Source of the DNA: Streptomyces capitiformicae
Lineage (GTDB): Bacteria; Actinomycetota; Actinomycetes; Streptomycetales; Streptomycetaceae
Length of the DNA: 64,000 nt
NCBI RefSeq assembly: GCF_002214185.1
Contig: NZ_CP022161.1
Location: 6,269,486-6,333,485, forward strand
Direction: 5' to 3'
Below the pieces are notes generated by a model. That model had not been told where the DNA came from. It worked only from the letters and a program-made list of their open reading frames with translations, and ran no database searches. Of this stretch, positions 59,170 to 64,000 are shown one piece after another. The number at the start of each line of letters is the position of its first letter. The first letter of the stretch is position 1. The translations under genes and the position numbers were made by a program.

Positions 59170-60615
59170 GTGCACCTTCGCAACGCCCGCCGCGCGACTG
59201 CCCGTACGGCCCCTCGTACGACCGCCCGTACGGTCGCGGGATGTGCCGCCGTCGCCGCCGCGCTGCTGGTCACGCCGCTCGTCACCGCCGGGCCGGCCGG
59301 CGCGGCTCCGAAGGCGCCGGTCGTCGACTTCAACGGCGACGGCTTCGCCGACCTCGTGACCAACGCGCCCCGCGCCACCGTCGCGGGCACCGAGGGCGCC
59401 GGCTACGTCTCCGTCGTGTACGGCTCCACGGCGGGCGCCGACACCGCGCACCCCCAGGTGATCTCGCGGACCACGGCATGGCTGCCGGGGACCGCCAAGG
59501 CGGGCATCTCCTTCGGCCAGGCCACGGCCGCGCGCGACCTCGACGGCGACGGCTTCGCCGACCTCGCCGTCGGTGGCTTCAACGACAGCGACGTGGTCCT
59601 GTGGGGTTCGGCGAGCGGGCTCACCTCGGCCTCCGTGCTCCCCGGCAAGGTCAACCGGGTGGCCGACGGCGACTTCAACGGCGACGGCAAGGGCGACCTC
59701 GTCACCACCGGCGACGGGGGCCTCCAGATCAAGCTCGGCCCGTTCACCCGCGCCGGTGTCGCGGCCAGGACCTCCTCCCTCCCGGTCGGCGAGGAGGACG
59801 AGGTCTGGGACCTGACCGTCGGCGACATGAACGGCGACGGCAAGGACGACCTCATCACCACGGGCGGCTTCGAGGAGATGTCGTACCAGGCCCAGTGGTG
59901 GAAGGGCACGTCGACCGGCGTCAGCTCGACCGCCAGGTCCACCGGCCACTTCACCCTCGGCGGTGTCGTCGCCGACGTGAACCTGGACGGCTACGGGGAC
60001 TACGTCGCCCGTGACGTCGGCCAGGTCTCGGAGGTGAGGGACAGCGAGGCCGGCAACGTCCGCGTCGTCTACGGCTCCACGACCGGCCCCTCCACCCGTA
60101 CGACGAAGATCACCCAGAACACCAAGGGCGTCCCTGGCGCCTCCGAGGCCGCGAACCCCGACGACCAGTACGGCGGCGACCAGTTCGGCCACTCCGTGGC
60201 CGCCGGTGACGTGACCGGCGACGGCTACCCGGACATCGCGGTCGGCGTCCCCGGCGAGGACATCGGCTCCATCAAGGACGCCGGTGCCGTCGTCCTGCTC
60301 AAGGGCGGCGCCGCCGGCCTCACCGGCACCGGCGCCCAGGCCTTCAGCCAGTCGAGCTCCGGCGTCCCCGGCGCCTCCGAGACCGGCGACTCCTTCGGCC
60401 GGTCCGTCTCCCTCCTCGACGTCAACGCCAACAACCGCGCCGACCTCGCCGTCGGCGCCCCGGCCGAGGACGGCACGTACGCGGACTCCGGCGCGGTCTG
60501 GCTCTTCCGGGGCTCGAAGTCCGGACTGGTCACGACGAACATCACGTCCTTCGGCCCGGCCGTGTTCAAGGCACCGGAGAAGGGGGCGTACTTCGGGACG
60601 GGGTTCGCGCAGTAG
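59170..60615 (+). CDS. Secreted FG-GAP repeat protein
   Basis: 481 residues from GTG 59170. A signal peptide with an Arg/Thr-rich N-region and hydrophobic core AGCAAVAAALLVTPLVTAG is cleaved near GAAP. About seven FG-GAP/VCBS blades of an integrin-like beta-propeller follow, each with calcium-binding loops such as DFNGDGFADLV, DLDGDGFADLA, DMNGDGKDDLI and DVTGDGYPDIAVG. No anchor, so it is probably released or wall-associated. Function is likely binding or adhesion; such proteins are abundant in Streptomyces. A strong terminator follows. Confidence 0.93.
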   Translation: MHLRNARRATARTAPRTTARTVAGCAAVAAALLVTPLVTAGPAGAAPKAPVVDFNGDGFADLVTNAPRATVAGTEGAGYVSVVYGSTAGADTAHPQVISRTTAWLPGTAKAGISFGQATAARDLDGDGFADLAVGGFNDSDVVLWGSASGLTSASVLPGKVNRVADGDFNGDGKGDLVTTGDGGLQIKLGPFTRAGVAARTSSLPVGEEDEVWDLTVGDMNGDGKDDLITTGGFEEMSYQAQWWKGTSTGVSSTARSTGHFTLGGVVADVNLDGYGDYVARDVGQVSEVRDSEAGNVRVVYGSTTGPSTRTTKITQNTKGVPGASEAANPDDQYGGDQFGHSVAAGDVTGDGYPDIAVGVPGEDIGSIKDAGAVVLLKGGAAGLTGTGAQAFSQSSSGVPGASETGDSFGRSVSLLDVNANNRADLAVGAPAEDGTYADSGAVWLFRGSKSGLVTTNITSFGPAVFKAPEKGAYFGTGFAQ

Positions 60616-60622
60616 AGGCCCC

Positions 60623-60722
60623 GCGGATGCCCTCCCCCTCCTCCGTACAGCCCGGTCGGGCCACCACCGCTCCGGTGGCCCGGCCGTGCACCTCCCGGAT
60701 CGGGAGGGCATCCGCGTTTTTT
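60623..60722 (+). terminator. Branched terminator after the FG-GAP gene
   Basis: The outer stem GCGGATGCCCTCCC (60623-60636) pairs with GGGAGGGCATCCGC (60702-60715) and is followed by six T's. An inner hairpin (CGGTCGGGCCACCACCGCTC and CGGTGGCCCGGCCG) fills the loop. Confidence 0.88.
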
Positions 60723-60803
60723 CGCCATCGAACGCCCCTTGTCGTGATCCAACTCGCCGAAAAACCACTGGGGTTGATCCTCGGTCACGCACATAGTTGA
60801 TCC

Positions 60804-61322
60804 ATGGCTGAAAAGCAGACCCCCCGCGTATCCCTCCTCCCCCTGGCCTCCACACTGCTCGTCGGCACAGTGGCCCTCTACATGGCGCTCGTAGCGTTCA
60901 GCAACATCACCGACTTCGGCACGAACCAGGCGTTCGTGCAGCACGTCCTCGCCATGGACACCACGTTCAAGGACGAGGACCTCATGTGGCGGGCCATCGA
61001 GTCGAAGGGCATCCAGGACGCGGTCTACGTCCTCATCATCATCTGGGAGACGATCGCGGCCCTGCTCCTCCTCGCCGCCACCTACTCCTGGACCACCGCC
61101 CTCCGCCACCGCACCTTCCACACCGCCCGCCGCTACAGCACCCTCGGCCTCCTCATGGTCCTGCTCCTCTTCGGCGCCGGCTTCATCGCCATCGGCGGCG
61201 AGTGGTTCGTCATGTGGCAGTCGGGCGACTGGAACGGCCTGGACGCCGCCCTGCGCGTGTTCACGCTGAGCGGCGTGGTGCTGCTGGTGACGTATTTGCC
61301 GGCGAATGATTCAACGGGGTGA
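60804..61322 (+). CDS. DUF2165 family small membrane protein
   Basis: 172 residues from ATG 60804. Four hydrophobic helices: LLPLASTLLVGTVALYMALV, VYVLIIIWETIAALLLLAAT, LGLLMVLLLFGAGFIAIGGE and VFTLSGVVLLVTYLPA. NITDFGTNQAFVQHVLAMDT in the first loop and EWFVMWQSGDWNGLDAALRV before the last helix are diagnostic of DUF2165. Function unknown. Confidence 0.9.
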   Translation: MAEKQTPRVSLLPLASTLLVGTVALYMALVAFSNITDFGTNQAFVQHVLAMDTTFKDEDLMWRAIESKGIQDAVYVLIIIWETIAALLLLAATYSWTTALRHRTFHTARRYSTLGLLMVLLLFGAGFIAIGGEWFVMWQSGDWNGLDAALRVFTLSGVVLLVTYLPANDSTG

Positions 61323-61422
61323 TGATTCATGGTGGTTGGGCGGCCTGCCACTGGTAGTGGCAGGCCGTTGCAGGTCAGCGGGACAGGCTCATCCCACCCC
61401 GCCCCGCAGTCGGGCGGCCGGA

Positions 61423-62649
61423 TCACACGGCGGGCAGCGCGTAGATCCGCTTCCCGTGCATCACGGCCAGCCGGTTGCCCGCCGCCACCACGTACCACTG
61501 CTGGAGGTTGCCCGTGTTGTCGTTGTAGGTCCAGCGCAGCTTTCCGCTCTTCGCGTCGAAGGCGTGCACGCCGCCGTCCTTGTCGAACTCGGTCGCGCCG
61601 TAAACGGTGTCGCCCACCTTGGCGAACTGCCAAGCCTGAGTCGACTCCTGCAGATCCTCGTTGTGCCAGATCTGCTTGCCCGTACCGGGGTCCACCGCCC
61701 ACATGCCGCGTGCGGTGTCGGACGCGTAGAGAACGCCGTCCAGGACGTACGGGTCTCTGAACGTGCTGAACTCCTCCGTGGCGAGCGACCAGCGTTCCTT
61801 GCCCCCGGCCAGTTCGAGCGCTCGCAGCTGCCGGCCTTCCGCCAGTATCACCAGATCCTTGTGCAGAGCGACATGACGGTAGTTGGACTTGCTGAGCTTC
61901 TTGGTCCACAGCTGTCGGCCCGTCGCCGTGTCGCGGACGGTCAGGTTCTTCCGGAAGTCCGTGTAGACGAGGCGTTCACCGATGACCGATGCGGTGATGC
62001 CGTACTCCTCGGTCCCCGTGTCGCGCTGCTCACGCCAGGCGATCTTGCCGGAGGTGGTGTCGATGGCGGCGATCACGTTGTCGGGCGTCGGAAAGCCCTT
62101 CTCCAGCTTGCCGGCGAGGACGTAGACGTGACGGTCGTCGGCCGCGATCGGGCGCGGCTGCTCGTACTCCTTGCCCAGGCGACTGCGCCAGGTCTCCTTG
62201 CCCGTGGCCGGATCCAGACCCACCACGTCACCGTCGTACTCGGCGCTGGCGAGGTAGAGCGTCCCGCCGCCGACGATGAGTTTGGCGCCGGGCGTGGTGA
62301 CGCCGGTTCGAGTCCACCTCGCCTTGCCGCTCGCGATGTCGCGTCCCACCAGCGGGTCGCCCGCGACCAGGACCAGGTCCCCGATCACCGCCAGCGCCTC
62401 GGTACCGGCCGCGTCCTTGTTCGCGGCAGCCGCCTGCCACAGTGGCTTGGGTGCGGTGCCCGGCGGCGGAGTGGTGAAGCTGTCACCGTTCTTGTCCCCG
62501 CCCGGCGTCGGGCTGTCGCCCGGCACCGCCACTTCGTCCTCGGGACCGCACCCCACGAGCCCGGCTCCGAAGACGGCCAGTCCCAGCCCTGTTCCGGCCA
62601 GCCTGAATACCTGTCTCCGCGACACCGCGTGCCCGGCACGACTGTCCAC
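61423..62649 (-). CDS. PQQ-binding-like beta-propeller lipoprotein, Tat-type signal
   Basis: 408 residues from GTG 62649, with GAGGGGG upstream; the open frame to 62754 is not conserved. The N-terminus VSRRQVFRLAGTGLGLAVFG has a twin-arginine motif, and GLVGC is a lipobox, so it is a Tat-exported lipoprotein. The mature protein is a propeller of PQQ/YncE-like repeats (GKARWTRTGVTTPG; VVGLDPATGKETWRSRL; IAAIDTTSGKIAWREQ; MWAVDPGTGKQIWHN; HAFDAKSGKLRWTYN). In Streptomyces such proteins often accompany Ser/Thr kinases; no partner is adjacent here. Confidence 0.9.
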   Translation of the reverse strand: MDSRAGHAVSRRQVFRLAGTGLGLAVFGAGLVGCGPEDEVAVPGDSPTPGGDKNGDSFTTPPPGTAPKPLWQAAAANKDAAGTEALAVIGDLVLVAGDPLVGRDIASGKARWTRTGVTTPGAKLIVGGGTLYLASAEYDGDVVGLDPATGKETWRSRLGKEYEQPRPIAADDRHVYVLAGKLEKGFPTPDNVIAAIDTTSGKIAWREQRDTGTEEYGITASVIGERLVYTDFRKNLTVRDTATGRQLWTKKLSKSNYRHVALHKDLVILAEGRQLRALELAGGKERWSLATEEFSTFRDPYVLDGVLYASDTARGMWAVDPGTGKQIWHNEDLQESTQAWQFAKVGDTVYGATEFDKDGGVHAFDAKSGKLRWTYNDNTGNLQQWYVVAAGNRLAVMHGKRIYALPAV

Positions 62650-62829
62650 GTCATTTCCCCCTCGTAACTGTTCGGCCGCCCCTTGGGACGTGTTGAGCGC
62701 CGTCAGGCTAGCCGTCGATTTTCGGCCGAACGCCTGACGGATCGTAATCGGCACAGAGTCGTGAAACTCCTGTCACTCCGTCAACGGCGGTCCGGTACGG
62801 GTCCCCAGCGGTCCGAAGGCAACGCGAGA

Positions 62830-63110
62830 TCACGTTCTACGGCTGGAGTAGTGGCCGACCGTGACGGAGCCATGCCCGAGAGCGGCCAACTCGGTGGCGA
62901 GCCGTTCCACCTACGCCACGACGCCCGGCGGGAGCCCGTCGGTGACGTATGCGGCGCTCGGTTGTAGTCCCAGGACCAGTCCGCCACAGGCCTGCCTCGG
63001 CTTCGGCCGCTTCCCGGATGGCGCGGCTCTCGGCGATGGCCTCGGACGGGTCCTGCTCGCCGTCGTCGACGATCCGCTCCAGCTCACGCAGGCGCCGGGC
63101 CCTCGCACTG
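62830..63110 (-). pseudogene. Decayed gene of unknown family
   Basis: On the minus strand RRLRELERIVDDGEQDPSEA, AIAESRAIREAAEAEAG is followed, one frame over, by LGLQPSAAYVTDGLPPGVVA, an in-frame TAG at 62911-62913, and VERLATELAALGHGSVTVGH ending at 62830. A frameshift and a nonsense codon thus break one protein. The family was not recognised. The rest of 62650-63360 contains nothing else I can support. Confidence 0.55.
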
Positions 63111-63360
63111 ATTGGTCAGGCCCTCGTCCGGGATGCCAGCCCCTGCGGGGGCCGAAGCATGCGTGGGGTTGTGTCGCTGCGCGTGTCGCTCGCGTCGCTG
63201 AGTGTGTTGCTCGCGGCAGACGCTGCACCATCGACGGCCCCGCGCGCCGGCCAGACCGGCAACGATCACTCGTGAGGGTGGTCGAGCGGGGATGGCGGGG
63301 CTGGGCCGGGCCGGCTTCTTTCCCAAGTTCCTTTGGTCTTTGGCGCCGTGACCTGCCGCA

Positions 63361-63778
63361 TCACGGAGCCCCGCGACCCGGCACCGTCAACTCGGCCCAC
63401 ACCGTTTTGCAGCCCGCGGGCGCCTCGTCGACGCCCCAGCGGTCGGCGTAGGCCGCGACGAGCAACAGCCCCCGGCCCGACTCCGCGTCCGTCGCGGCCG
63501 GGTTGGGGATACGGGGGATTCGGTCACCTCGGGCGTCGGTCACTTCGACGCGCAGCTGATCGCCGGGGTCGAGCCTGAGCCTCAGTCGGAAGTCCCGTTC
63601 CGGTACGCGGCCGTGGAGCACGGCGTTCGACGCCAACTCGGCCACGACCTGTGCCGCGTCCTCCAAGGGCACGCCGCAGTCGTCGAGTTGCCGTTCCGTG
63701 AGGAGACGAGCAAGTCGAGGGTGAAGAACGCCGCACCGTGCACCTCGTGTTCGCGTCCACCCACCATCCGAAGGACAC
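63361..63778 (-). pseudogene. ATP-binding (HATPase_c_2) regulatory protein, frame-disturbed
   Basis: The C-terminal 104 codons are clear: PLEDAAQVVAELASNAVLHG (N box), VEVTDARGDRIPRI (G1), and SGRGLLLVAAYADRWGVDEA (G2), as in RsbW/SpoIIAB-like anti-sigma kinases of Streptomyces. In the same frame upstream lies LARLLTERQLDDCGV, but the expected N-terminal strand (YSVSFGWWVDANTR) is in another frame. No start codon gives an intact protein, so a frameshift or a sequencing error is likely near 63700-63740. Confidence 0.6.
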
Positions 63779-63819
63779 CGAATAGTCCCGGGGGCCCGGA
63801 CAGGTCCCGGTCGCGACGG

Positions 63820-64000
63820 CTACTCCAACACGGGCAACAGCTCCGGCAGATGTCCGTCGGAGAGCCGTGCCGCCTTCTGTCGTTCCTCCGAAACCTCGCC
63901 GTACAGGGTCGTGCGGGGCCTGGCCGGGCGCCCGGCCGCGTCCGCGACGGCGATCAGGTCCTTCACCGACTTGTAGGAGCCGTACGACGAGCCCGCCATA
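63820..64000 (-). CDS. Unrecognised gene, C-terminal end (partial)
   Basis: The minus-strand frame from the window edge encodes GSSYGSYKSVKDLIAVADAA, LYGEVSEERQKAARLSDGHL and ends PELLPVLE with TAG at 63820-63822. An ATG at 63999 could be internal or the start. Composition is normal for a coding region; family not recognised. Confidence 0.5.
   Translation of the reverse strand, partial: MAGSSYGSYKSVKDLIAVADAAGRPARPRTTLYGEVSEERQKAARLSDGHLPELLPVLE

Overview
The window is high-GC actinobacterial chromosome and almost certainly comes from a Streptomyces. The signs are XRE/DUF5753 regulators paired with DUF397 or DUF6879 proteins, a large LuxR (LAL) regulator with a TTA codon, many Ser/Thr kinases, GTG starts, 4-bp stop/start overlaps, a GOLPH3-like protein, FG-GAP and PQQ-propeller secreted proteins, and an interspersed GCGCAGTTCCCCGCGCCCCT-type repeat. 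No tRNA, CRISPR array, integrase or replication origin was seen. The only rRNA is a 42-nt tail of a 5S gene.

Region by region. 1-3735 is the end of a DUF4129-DUF4350-MoxR-DUF58 operon. A complete ISAzo13-type insertion sequence (3746-5496, 3-bp TTA target duplication) follows. Next to it is a scar: a minus-strand rRNA-type terminator plus the last ~42 nt of a 5S rRNA gene, joined directly to the C-terminal part of a GH32 levanase (5616-6296). 6.3-15.4 kb is a patchwork of small regulators (GntR, XRE plus DUF6879), a methyltransferase with a GRDP-like partner, a Ser/Thr kinase with TPR-like tail, decayed genes and an AAA/DUF234 ATPase. 15.5-19.8 kb holds a LAL regulator, a GNAT protein and a DHFR-family reductase. 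A second, more decayed GH32 relic (20146-20821) adjoins an intact fructose-type module: ABM protein and PfkB kinase leftwards, binding protein, permease and ATPase rightwards, then a LacI regulator, with paired palindromic operators between the two arms.

26.9-33.9 kb is the most accessory-looking part. It has transposase relics, two IPT/TIG-repeat proteins without signal peptides, and two divergent genes for secreted repeat proteins that share the motif QN-x(1,2)-CGN-[TS] with a second cysteine per repeat. A 5'-truncated AfsR-like TPR gene between transposase fragments closes it. I regard this cluster as the best candidate for an undescribed surface or spore-coat system. The rodlin-like resemblance is from memory and untested.

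34-64 kb is mostly ordinary Streptomyces chromosome. It contains an operon of a small membrane protein, an XRE-HTH/sigma-factor fusion and a 267-aa protein, divergent from a Ser/Thr kinase. It also has an MFS transporter with a divergent, frameshifted ArsR regulator, a glutathione peroxidase, and a MerR regulator with a textbook MerR promoter. Further on are a 584-aa membrane protein, a 1043-aa D-Ala-D-Ala carboxypeptidase with a 60-bp repeat tract, a GOLPH3 protein, an XRE/DUF397 pair and an SDR. A RavA/ViaA-like AAA-VWA pair has a 183-bp in-frame tandem duplication at the gene boundary. The rest is a sodium:solute symporter, an ADP-ribosylglycohydrolase homologue lacking its metal-binding aspartates, an FG-GAP protein, a PQQ-propeller lipoprotein, and decayed genes at the right edge.
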